The translations under genes and the position numbers were made by a program. This document shows, one piece after another, positions 54,348-62,355 of a stretch of 64,000 nucleotides of DNA. Below the pieces are notes generated by a model. That model was not told the DNA's origin. It saw nothing but the letters and a program-made list of their open reading frames with translations, and did not search any database. How positions within the stretch are numbered: the first letter of the stretch is position 1; each line of letters opens with the position of its first letter. The DNA is from Anaerolineaceae bacterium (GTDB lineage: Bacteria; Chloroflexota; Anaerolineae; Anaerolineales; Anaerolineaceae): contig JAENZI010000012.1 in NCBI GenBank assembly GCA_016841365.1, positions 1 to 64,000 of the forward strand. Direction: 5' to 3'.

Positions 54348-54740
54348 TCAACTTTCAAGCAAGTAGGCATTTTCGCCCAGTTTTTCTTTCATTTTTTCAA
54401 TCAGTGCATCATCGGGGGTGGATTTTGTCAGGCTGTACATGAAGACCGAGAGCATCATTTCACAATCGGCGACCTCTTTGCCGATATTTTCTTTGCGTAT
54501 TCTGTCGTTATTTCGGGTCCAACCTTCCACGCGCGAGACAATCTCGTCTGCATGAGCACCTTCCTCACTGAAGCGCTCCAGCATTTCGATTTCCTCGTCT
54601 GTTAAATCTGGCCGGTGATGCGCGAGATAGGCTTCTGCTAACTCGCCGACCTCTGAGAGGAAGAACCATAGTGCGTCTTTAGCCTCCGGCCACTGTAGGC
54701 CGCGTGCTTGATAGTAAGATTGGATCGTTTCGATATTCAT
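54348..54740 (-). CDS. MazG-like nucleotide pyrophosphohydrolase
   Basis: A 130-residue all-helical protein. FFLSEVGELAEAY carries the ExxE half and NIGKEVADCEMML the ExxD half of the MazG/iMazG metal site. Such enzymes hydrolyse nucleoside triphosphates, often abnormal ones. The region between the two motifs (EEIEMLERFSEEGAHADEI) is longer than in minimal MazG. AGGAG lies about six bases before the ATG. It is divergent from yihY. Confidence 0.8.
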   Translation of the reverse strand: MNIETIQSYYQARGLQWPEAKDALWFFLSEVGELAEAYLAHHRPDLTDEEIEMLERFSEEGAHADEIVSRVEGWTRNNDRIRKENIGKEVADCEMMLSVFMYSLTKSTPDDALIEKMKEKLGENAYLLES

Positions 54741-54832
54741 AACTGCTCCTGATTGGGCGTGATTTGAACAGGGAAATTATACCTGAGTTGTAAGGGTTGC
54801 ATTTTGCGCTTTGTGGTTTTTGGGGGTGTGGT

Positions 54833-54853
54833 CTGGTCAAAGACCAGTATAAT
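54833..54853 (+). promoter_or_regulatory. Palindrome abutting the -10 of the yihY-pxp operon
   Basis: CTGGTC-AAA-GACCAG (54833-54847) is directly followed by TATAAT (54848-54853). A regulator bound here would sit in the promoter spacer. No clear -35 at the right distance is seen, which fits an activator or repressor-controlled promoter. Confidence 0.55.
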
Positions 54854-54899
54854 ATTGATGATGCACAAATACCTGACCCAACGCGATTGATGACTATCG

Positions 54900-55811
54900 A
54901 TGAATCTAAAAGAAAAATCGACGAGCTTCATACAAACTATTAAGACCTTCTACCGCCGGGTGGACTCATTCACCGGGGGTGTATTGGGCATTATCCGCAG
55001 GGCAGTGCAGCGATTTACGGCAGAAAGAGGGGCAGAAACAGCAGCCAGCCTGGCGTATTATGCTTTTTTCTCTATATTCCCCATGATGCTGGTGTTTATT
55101 GCTATCGCCAGTTTCTTTGTCGACCGGAATGTGGTGCAATCGCAGCTTTTAAACTTGCTGCAAGGCATCATCCCTGGGGTGGAAGAGGTGATCATCGCCA
55201 ATATTGAACGGGTGCTGCGATTGCGCGGTGCTGTGACGCTGATCGCCGTAATTTCTCTGACCTGGTCAGCGACCAGTGTGTTTAACATCCTCGCTAAAAA
55301 CATCAATCGGGCGTTTCCCCATGCAAACGTCCCGGATTTCTTTAAGGGGCGCTTGCTGGGTTTCTTCATGATCTTAGGTTTAGGGTTGCTTTTGCTGCTT
55401 TCCCTGGTGGCTTCTACGCTTTCGGGGTTGATTCCGGTGATCAATATTCCACTGAATGGACGGCCGCTGCATGAAACCTTTTTATGGCAGCTGGGCGCAT
55501 TTCTGATCCCTGTTGTGGTGAATATGTTGATGTTCTGGGCACTGTATATGTGGGTGCCGTCGGTAAAAGTCAGCCGGAAGGCAGCCCTGATCGGCGCAGC
55601 TTTTGCCGGTGTGATATGGGAACTGCTCAACAACGCGTTTGGTTGGTATCTCAGCAGCGGGCTTTCACAGTACCGACTGGTCTACGGCTCTTTAGGGACG
55701 ATCGTTGCGCTGCTGTTTTGGATCTATCTGACTTCTACGATTGTCCTCTTGGGGGCGCATTTGACAGCCTCGATTCAAATGGCAGCGAAGACCAAAGATG
55801 ATGAAGAATGA
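54900..55811 (+). CDS. YihY/BrkB-family membrane protein
   Basis: Inner-membrane protein of 303 residues and six predicted helices. AERGAETAASLAYYAFFSIFPMMLV is the family signature region (shown in part), with LTWSATSVFNIL, PSVKVSRKAALIGA and YGSLGTIVALLFWIYLTS further on. The family was once called RNase BN by error; its role is unknown. It heads an operon with the three 5-oxoprolinase subunits and overlaps pxpB by 14 bases. No ribosome site precedes the ATG; a 10-codon frame (54858-54890) ends just before it. Confidence 0.88.
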   Translation: MNLKEKSTSFIQTIKTFYRRVDSFTGGVLGIIRRAVQRFTAERGAETAASLAYYAFFSIFPMMLVFIAIASFFVDRNVVQSQLLNLLQGIIPGVEEVIIANIERVLRLRGAVTLIAVISLTWSATSVFNILAKNINRAFPHANVPDFFKGRLLGFFMILGLGLLLLLSLVASTLSGLIPVINIPLNGRPLHETFLWQLGAFLIPVVVNMLMFWALYMWVPSVKVSRKAALIGAAFAGVIWELLNNAFGWYLSSGLSQYRLVYGSLGTIVALLFWIYLTSTIVLLGAHLTASIQMAAKTKDDEE

Positions 55812-56487
55812 TCCGGTACCCCTCCCATTGCGATTTTCACCTGTGGGGGAGTGCGCTTTATTGGTAGAGCTGGGGGATGAAATTCTTCTTGATACCTGCC
55901 GACAGGTGTGGGGTTTGGATCGTCAGATGCGGCAGGAACCTTTGAGGGGTGTCGATTTCTGGGTGCCGGCATACACCAGCCTGCTGGTCCATTATGACCC
56001 ATGCGTGGTGACGCCTGCACAGGTGCGTTCCTGGATTGAAGCCAGCTCACACGGAAAACAACTCTCAAGTGCGGATCAACCGAATCGAGTCGTAATTCCA
56101 GTTCGGTATGGCGGCGAGTCTGGCCCCGATCTTGATTCTGTTGCCAAAGCGCATGATCTTACACCAGCACAGGTCGTGGAAAAACACACTCAGCCGGTTT
56201 ACCGGGTGGGGATGATGGGTTTTATGCCCGGGTTTGCCTACTTGATGGGCCTTGACCCGGTCCTTGCTACCCCCCGGCGTGATACGCCCCGTACGTTTGT
56301 GCCTGCCGGTTCGGTGGGGATCGCCAGCAATCAAACCGGGGTTTATCCGTTGGAGTCTCCGGGCGGCTGGCAGATCATCGGACGGACAGAACTCAGCTTA
56401 TTCAACCCGTCTAAACAAGCGCCATTCTTACTTTCTCCCGGTGATGAAGTTCAATTTGTTGCTTTGAAGGATGGTGCCGTTTTATGA
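55798..56487 (+). CDS. pxpB: 5-oxoprolinase subunit B (KipI-like)
   Basis: With PxpA and PxpC, cleaves 5-oxoproline (pyroglutamate) to glutamate using ATP. GFMPGFAYLMGLD and TPRTFVPAGSVGIA are the signature of the KipI/allophanate hydrolase subunit 1 family, followed by YPLESPGGWQIIGRT. The 229-residue length is typical. It overlaps yihY and, by four bases, pxpC. 5-Oxoproline is a common by-product of peptide breakdown, consistent with the importers nearby. Confidence 0.93.
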   Translation: MMKNDPVPLPLRFSPVGECALLVELGDEILLDTCRQVWGLDRQMRQEPLRGVDFWVPAYTSLLVHYDPCVVTPAQVRSWIEASSHGKQLSSADQPNRVVIPVRYGGESGPDLDSVAKAHDLTPAQVVEKHTQPVYRVGMMGFMPGFAYLMGLDPVLATPRRDTPRTFVPAGSVGIASNQTGVYPLESPGGWQIIGRTELSLFNPSKQAPFLLSPGDEVQFVALKDGAVL

Positions 56488-57440
56488 GCCTGTATGTGGA
56501 GGATGCTGCACTGATCATGTCCGTGCAGGATGCGGGGCGCACCGGCTATCAGCGCTTCGGCATGCCCGTTTCAGGGCCGATGGATTGGCGGGCGCATAGG
56601 AGCGCGAACCTTCTAGCCGGCAATTCTGGTGGAAGTGCATGTATTGAAATAGGTTTTTCATCCTGCCAGGTGATCATAGAGAGAGATACGTTACTCAGCG
56701 TTTGCGGCGCTGGCTTTAATCTCTCGGTGAACGGGCGGGAATTGCCTATGTGGACGGCAGCGATCGCCAAGAGCGGGGACATATTGCGATTAGAAAAAAT
56801 TGATGGCGGGAGTTGGGTTTACCTGGCGGTTGCAGGAGGGTTTGAGACCCCTGTTTGGCTTGATTCTCGCAGTGTCTTTCCGCGAGCGGGGTTAGGACAT
56901 TTGCTCACTGCCGGTGAACGATTACCTATTTCAGTCCTGTCAGACCAGAAAAGGCTGTTAGCAGGCAGGTCATTTCCGCTTACTGAAAGGCCGGCTTACA
57001 GTCAGACCCCAACGATCAGTGTTATTCCGGGTCCGCATCAAGACCGGTTTACGGCAGAAACTTTTGAAGCATTCTTTAGAGAGGAATACCGTTTGAGCCA
57101 CCAATCGGACCGGATGGGTTACCGGCTTAAGGGCAAACCTCTTGCCCACAAACGCGGGGCAGATCTTGTTTCGCAAGGCATGGCGTTAGGCCAAATCCAG
57201 GTGCCGGCAGACGGACAACCGATTGTGATGATGCCCGATCACCCCACGACAGGCGGGTATACCAGTATTGGCACGATTGCGAGAGCGGACCTGCCGCTTT
57301 TGGCGCAGGCGCAACCCGAGCGTTCCGTGATCCGCTTCAGGCGGGTTGACACTACCACTGCTGCCCAGGAATTATTACGGATTAATCAATCGCTCAGTGC
57401 GGATATTTTTTCACAGGAGGACTCATGGATGGGACTTTGA
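56484..57440 (+). CDS. pxpC: 5-oxoprolinase subunit C (KipA-like)
   Basis: Partner of PxpB; the pair forms a cyclophilin-like complex. MSVQDAGRTGYQRFGMPVSG is the amino-terminal signature, YRLSHQSDRMGYRLKG and QGMALGQIQVPADGQP the later ones. Length 318 is typical of KipA/allophanate hydrolase subunit 2. It overlaps pxpB (ATGA) and pxpA by 16 bases. Confidence 0.93.
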   Translation: MSLYVEDAALIMSVQDAGRTGYQRFGMPVSGPMDWRAHRSANLLAGNSGGSACIEIGFSSCQVIIERDTLLSVCGAGFNLSVNGRELPMWTAAIAKSGDILRLEKIDGGSWVYLAVAGGFETPVWLDSRSVFPRAGLGHLLTAGERLPISVLSDQKRLLAGRSFPLTERPAYSQTPTISVIPGPHQDRFTAETFEAFFREEYRLSHQSDRMGYRLKGKPLAHKRGADLVSQGMALGQIQVPADGQPIVMMPDHPTTGGYTSIGTIARADLPLLAQAQPERSVIRFRRVDTTTAAQELLRINQSLSADIFSQEDSWMGL

Positions 57441-58180
57441 AAGTGGATTTGAATTGTGACCTTGGCGAAAGTTTTGGACGGTACACCCTCGGTCAGGATG
57501 CTGAGATTATGGCTTATATCACCTCGGCAAATATTGCCTGTGGTTTTCACGCCGGTGACCCGGATGTGATGGCTCATACGGTAGAACTGGCTAAGCAGAA
57601 CGGTGTTGCAATTGGTGCACACCCCGGCTACCCTGACTTGCAGGGTTTTGGCCGGCGAGGAATGGTGATGGGTGCAGGTGAAATTAACCGGATGATCACT
57701 TACCAGCTTGGGGCGCTTGACGCCTTTACCAGGGGGGCTGGTCAGCACATGGTGCATGTTAAACCGCATGGCGCGCTGTATAACTTGGCTTCACAAGATT
57801 TTGAAACAGCAGATGCGATTGCACGTGCGGTTCAGCTTTTCGACCCGAACCTGATCCTTGTTGGTTTGGCGGGCTCGGAATTGATCCGGTCTGGAACCCT
57901 GCTCGGAATGCGCGTCGCAAATGAGGGATTCCCGGATAGGGCTTATCTTGCGGATGGGCAGTTAATGCCCAGAAATCAGCCAGGGGCAGTTCTTACCGAT
58001 GAATTAGCAGTGGCTGAGAATGCCCTGAGGTTGGTGGTTGAGGGTATTGTGGTCAATGGGGAAAGAATAAAGATTGCTACGCTCTGCCTGCACGGGGACA
58101 ACCCCAAGGCAGTCCACAACGCGATCAAGGTGCGAGAGGTTCTGCTGGCCGAAGGTATTGAAATTTGTTCCATCGCATAA
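57425..58180 (+). CDS. pxpA: 5-oxoprolinase subunit A (LamB/YcsF)
   Basis: Catalytic-type subunit of the prokaryotic 5-oxoprolinase, 251 residues. DLNCDLGESFGRY, ITSANIACGFHAGDP, IGAHPGYPD and VKPHGALYN are all hallmark segments of the LamB/YcsF family. AGGAGG lies three to four bases before the ATG, close but usable. It ends the yihY-pxpB-pxpC-pxpA operon. Confidence 0.95.
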   Translation: MDGTLKVDLNCDLGESFGRYTLGQDAEIMAYITSANIACGFHAGDPDVMAHTVELAKQNGVAIGAHPGYPDLQGFGRRGMVMGAGEINRMITYQLGALDAFTRGAGQHMVHVKPHGALYNLASQDFETADAIARAVQLFDPNLILVGLAGSELIRSGTLLGMRVANEGFPDRAYLADGQLMPRNQPGAVLTDELAVAENALRLVVEGIVVNGERIKIATLCLHGDNPKAVHNAIKVREVLLAEGIEICSIA

Positions 58181-58296
58181 ATTCATTGCTGTGTACCGAG
58201 TGATGCTTAAAATCCAAAGTGGTCGTGACAATTCGCGCGCATATAATGTGGTAGATTCATAGGTAAACATTATCAACAAGAGGAGCTGATCGACAT

Positions 58297-59457
58297 ATGA
58301 ACAACTTTGTTTATTACAATCCAACGCGGATCGTCTTTGGCAAAGACACCATCAAAAAACTTTCCCAGCTTGTGCCAGAAGGCGCCAAAGTATTGATGTG
58401 TTACGGCGGCGGATCCATCAAACGCAACGGCGTCTATGACCAGGTAATGGATGCACTGGCAGGCTGGCAGGTGGTGGAATTTGGCGGGATTGAACCGAAC
58501 CCTGATTACGATACGCTCACCAAGGCGATTGACCTTGGCCGCGAGAAGGGCATCGAATTCATTCTAGCAGTAGGCGGCGGCAGCGTGATAGATGGCGCAA
58601 AGCTGGTGGCTGCAGGCATCCGCTATCATCACGGCGAGGCATGGGATATCGTGACCGGCGATAAGAAGGTTCACCTGGGGGAGGCTGTGCCCTTGGGGAC
58701 TGTTCTGACACTACCGGCAACCGGTACGGAAATGAATGGCAATTCCGTAATCTCACGGCGAGCCACTGAGGAGAAGCACCCCTGGGCGAGTGAGGCAGTG
58801 TATCCCGTATTTTCGATCCTCGACCCGACCACAACCTATTCACTGCCCGAGCACCAGGTGCGCAACGGCATCGTGGATGCCTATGTGCATGTGATGGAAC
58901 AATATGCCACCTACCCTGTTAATTCACCGTTGCAGGATCGGCAGGCAGAAGCCATCCTGTTGACTTTGCATGAGATCGGTGAAAAGGCGTTGGAAACACC
59001 CCCGGATTATGAAACCCGGGCGAATCTGATGTGGGCAGCGACCAATGCACTCAACAAGCTGATCGCAAAAGGTGTGCCGGAAGATTGGGCAACGCACAGC
59101 ATTGGTCATGAGCTGACCGCATTTTATGGCTTAGCGCATGGGGAATCTCTGGCTGTGGTATTGCCGCATCTGCTCTGGCATCAAAGAGAAAAGAAAGCTG
59201 AAAAGCTCGTCCAATTTGGCCAGAGAGTATTTGGCCTGACTGGTGAGCGGGATGAAGTCATCCGCCAGGCAATCGCTGAGATGAGTGCCTTTTTCAACCG
59301 GCTCAAAATGCCCACCAAGCTGACGGACTTTCAGATTGACCCTCATGAGGCAGCAGAGCGCATTCAAGCACGTTTTGAGGAACGCGGCACTTTACTGGGT
59401 GAACACGACGATATTACGCCGCAGGAGGTTGCTGAAATCTTGCGGATGAGTCAATAG
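58297..59457 (+). CDS. Iron-containing alcohol dehydrogenase, BDH/YqhD type
   Basis: NAD(P)H-dependent group III alcohol dehydrogenase, 386 residues, reducing aldehydes such as butyraldehyde or methylglyoxal-type compounds during fermentation. NNFVYYNPTRIVFGKDTI is the usual start; GGGSVIDGAK binds the nucleotide, PATGTEMNG lies at the cofactor cleft, and metal ligands appear in IVDAYVHVMEQ and HSIGHELTAFYGLAHGESL. A TATAAT at 58242-58247 may be its -10. A terminator follows. Confidence 0.92.
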   Translation: MNNFVYYNPTRIVFGKDTIKKLSQLVPEGAKVLMCYGGGSIKRNGVYDQVMDALAGWQVVEFGGIEPNPDYDTLTKAIDLGREKGIEFILAVGGGSVIDGAKLVAAGIRYHHGEAWDIVTGDKKVHLGEAVPLGTVLTLPATGTEMNGNSVISRRATEEKHPWASEAVYPVFSILDPTTTYSLPEHQVRNGIVDAYVHVMEQYATYPVNSPLQDRQAEAILLTLHEIGEKALETPPDYETRANLMWAATNALNKLIAKGVPEDWATHSIGHELTAFYGLAHGESLAVVLPHLLWHQREKKAEKLVQFGQRVFGLTGERDEVIRQAIAEMSAFFNRLKMPTKLTDFQIDPHEAAERIQARFEERGTLLGEHDDITPQEVAEILRMSQ

Positions 59458-59465
59458 GTTTATTA

Positions 59466-59505
59466 AAATGAGCTCGATGTTTTGCATCGGGCTCATTTCT
59501 TTTTG
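59466..59505 (+). terminator. Terminator of the alcohol dehydrogenase gene
   Basis: AAATGAGCTCGATG (59466-59479) pairs with CATCGGGCTCATTT (59485-59498) with one wobble, then CTTTTT. Confidence 0.88.
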
Positions 59506-59713
59506 AAGACTTAAAAGATACCTGTTTTAGGTTGATTTTTGAATGAAAGTATGGGTAGCGATAAGTTTTCCAGTATAATTAGGGCTGTATTTATGGAGAA
59601 AAGCTCGGTAAGCGAAAATACGAATAGGATTGACGAAAAAATTTTGATTTATTGACAGTATTGGTAAGCTGAATTGTTGACGTTCAGATCATTTTTGATC
59701 ACATCGAAAACCT

Positions 59714-61384
59714 ATGGAAAATAAAAACTTTTTTAAACGAATGTTTACCGGACGTAAAGGGCGGAAATTAAAAGAATATTTGACGGCATATTTATTTATC
59801 GCCCCATCTACGTTACTCATTTTCATATTTGGCATCTTCCCCGTGGGGTTTGCGCTGTTTGTCAGTTTGCATAAATGGCGCATTAAACGCACTGATATGA
59901 TCGGATTGGATAATTACGTTCGGGCGATTGGCAACCTGGCTTATGTGCTGGTGTTTGCCCTCGGTGTTGGGGCTTTGGTAGGTGTATATTTCTTGATCCG
60001 GCGGATTATAAAGATGGTCAAAGAAAATGATGACCAGCCCTGGTTGTGCATTTTTCCCGGCTTGCTTTATGCCGCCATAACTGCTGCCTTTCTGAACTGG
60101 TTCTACCGCGCTTTGCCGGAAGTGCTCGATATTGCCGATAAACTACGCGGGCTTGAAAGAACCCAGGAAGTATTTATGGGTTTGCTGCGAGAAGCTTTGC
60201 GTGCAGAAACCGTTGTGCCTGCCTGGCGGTTGTTCTTGTGGTTACTATTAGCCGGTGTTGTAATCGGTGTTCTTGTTAGGCGTTTTTATCAAAACCGACG
60301 AAATATGTCTTATCAGATGTATTTCGCGCTGATATTTGCGGCTTTGGCGGCCGGTGTGGGGCTGCTCTACTATACTTACCAACAAGTCAACCTGGCTTAT
60401 GTTGAAGCCATGGCGGAGGGGGTTGACCCTGGCATCTGGCCGCAATTCATCACCATTAGCAGCGGTGCCTTTTTACTGATCCTTGCCTGGATATTGTGGG
60501 ATCGGGCGAAGAAAGTTGAATCCAGCGGCAGTTTTGCAGTCCATATTCTGGCCGCGTTGATTTTGCTGGTCGGCGCCTGGCTGTTGATTGGTGAAATCCC
60601 GACCATTATTGCCTCAGGTGATGAAAATTTGTGGGAGGGCTTGAAGGTAACGGTCTTCTTCTCATTGGGGACGGTGCCGTTCCAATTGATGATCTCGCTT
60701 TTCCTTTCTATACTCTTATTCCAAAAAGTGCGCGGCTCCAATTTTTTCCGCATTGTCTTCTTTATCCCCTACGTCACACCGGGCATCGCCAGTGCGGCGG
60801 TCTTCCAGCAGATGTTTTCAAACCGGCAATCAGCGCCTGTCAACATGGTGCTGCGCTTTTTGGGGATTCCGGCACAGCAGTGGTTATATGAACCGCGCGG
60901 GATCATCCAGATGTTTGGCGAGATGCTGGGCTTGAATTTACCGGCATGGGCGGCTGGCCCAAGCCTGGCGCTGGCGGTGATCATGCTGCATTCCATCTGG
61001 ACCTATGTCGGGTATGACACTGTGATCTACCTGGCAGGTTTGGGCAACATCCCCAAGGTGATGAATGACCAGGCAGAGGTAGATGGCGCAAATAGCTGGC
61101 AAGTTTTTCGCCATATCACCTTCCCGCTGCTTTCACCCACCACCTATTTTCTTTCGCTGATCGCGATCATCGGCACATTCAAGGCGTTTAACACCATCTG
61201 GGTGTTGCGTTCGAACCTTGCTTTAGGCACAACAGACACCTTCAGTGTGACAATCTTTATTGAATTCTTTGAGAAATTGCGCTACGGATATGCCTCGGCA
61301 TTATCCTTCGTGTTATTTGCAATCATCTTATTCCTGACGTATATTAACAACAAGACACAGGGCAAGAGAGTGTTTTATGGATAA
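59714..61384 (+). CDS. Sugar ABC transporter permease, MalF-type, with six extra membrane helices
   Basis: Channel subunit of a carbohydrate importer. Such permeases have about 300 residues; this has 556. Helix 1 (23-51) and the motif GLDNYVRAI are canonical. From about residue 72 to 302 an insertion with about six hydrophobic helices follows (for example 75-95, 110-131, 171-189, 203-221, 246-262 and 275-295), before ENLWEGLKVTVFFSLG where the canonical sequence resumes. The EAA loop (DQAEVDGANSWQVFRHITFP) lies near 455. Its last eight bases overlap the second permease. Confidence 0.88.
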   Translation: MENKNFFKRMFTGRKGRKLKEYLTAYLFIAPSTLLIFIFGIFPVGFALFVSLHKWRIKRTDMIGLDNYVRAIGNLAYVLVFALGVGALVGVYFLIRRIIKMVKENDDQPWLCIFPGLLYAAITAAFLNWFYRALPEVLDIADKLRGLERTQEVFMGLLREALRAETVVPAWRLFLWLLLAGVVIGVLVRRFYQNRRNMSYQMYFALIFAALAAGVGLLYYTYQQVNLAYVEAMAEGVDPGIWPQFITISSGAFLLILAWILWDRAKKVESSGSFAVHILAALILLVGAWLLIGEIPTIIASGDENLWEGLKVTVFFSLGTVPFQLMISLFLSILLFQKVRGSNFFRIVFFIPYVTPGIASAAVFQQMFSNRQSAPVNMVLRFLGIPAQQWLYEPRGIIQMFGEMLGLNLPAWAAGPSLALAVIMLHSIWTYVGYDTVIYLAGLGNIPKVMNDQAEVDGANSWQVFRHITFPLLSPTTYFLSLIAIIGTFKAFNTIWVLRSNLALGTTDTFSVTIFIEFFEKLRYGYASALSFVLFAIILFLTYINNKTQGKRVFYG

Positions 61385-62252
61385 CAGACAATCACCGAAA
61401 CAAAAGAGCCATCTTTTTTCAGTTTCAACCCGAAGGAAGATCGTTACCTATATCATCCTTGGTGTTGGGGCATTTATTTCACTGGTGCCGTTTTTTTGGA
61501 TGATCTCGACATCTGTGATGAGCCTGGGTGAGGCGCTAGGGTCAACCTTTTTCCCTTCAGAGCTGCATTTTGAGAATTACGCAGAAGCCTGGCGCCGGGC
61601 ACAATTTTCGGAATACTTTCTCAACAGCTTTTTAATCACCATCATCACGCTCTCCGGTGAATTGGTGTTTAGCATTTTGGCAGCGTATGCCTTTGCCCGA
61701 ATTGATTTCCCGGGGCGTAATTTTATTTTTACGGTGATGTTAAGCACGATGATGATCCCGGCGATGGTATTTACCATCCCGAACTTCTTAACGGTTACCT
61801 GGCTGGGACGGATCACGAGCATTCCTTGGATCAACAACTGGCCAGCGCTGACCATCCCGTTTATGGGCAGCATCTTCTCGATCTTTATGCTTCGCCAGTT
61901 TTTCGCCCAGGTGCCCGATGAGCTTTACGACTCCGCTCAAATTGACGGCGCGGGTCACCTGCGGTTTCTCTTGCAGGTTGTACTGCCACTTTCCAAGGCA
62001 CCAGTGATGGTGATCATCGTTTTGTCCTTTATAGGCACCTGGAACTCTTTAGCCTGGCCGATGCTGGTGACCAATACGCCGGATTGGCGGCCGATTTCCG
62101 TCGGCTTGATGAACTTTGTCAATGAGGCTGGCCAGGAGATCAACCTCACCATGGCTGGCGCTTTTATCACGATTGTTCCCATCCTGATCATTTACTTCTT
62201 TACGCAAAAGCAGTTCACTGAGAGTATTGCCAGATCAGGGTTAAAAGGATAA
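61377..62252 (+). CDS. Sugar ABC transporter permease, MalG-type
   Basis: Second channel subunit, 291 residues and six helices. The EAA loop reads YDSAQIDGAGHLRFLLQVVLP near residue 185. LGEALGSTFFPSELHFENYAEAW after helix 1 is typical of the family. It overlaps the first permease and precedes the binding protein. No ATPase gene is in the window, so a shared MsmX/MalK-type ATPase encoded elsewhere is likely. Confidence 0.93.
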   Translation: MDNRQSPKQKSHLFSVSTRRKIVTYIILGVGAFISLVPFFWMISTSVMSLGEALGSTFFPSELHFENYAEAWRRAQFSEYFLNSFLITIITLSGELVFSILAAYAFARIDFPGRNFIFTVMLSTMMIPAMVFTIPNFLTVTWLGRITSIPWINNWPALTIPFMGSIFSIFMLRQFFAQVPDELYDSAQIDGAGHLRFLLQVVLPLSKAPVMVIIVLSFIGTWNSLAWPMLVTNTPDWRPISVGLMNFVNEAGQEINLTMAGAFITIVPILIIYFFTQKQFTESIARSGLKG

Positions 62253-62355
62253 CCTTTAAATCGAACCATTCAAAGGAGGTGGAACGGTAAAAAATATAAT
62301 TTCTAAATTTAACGATGACAAGACAAATCAACTGTTATAAGGAGATGAAGAAACA

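Noticed and set aside
54094-54366. 90-residue plus-strand open frame between RIO kinase and the MazG-like gene
   Set aside because: It crosses the terminator hairpin and the small minus-strand frame, and overlaps the end of the MazG-like gene; no ribosome site and no conserved features.
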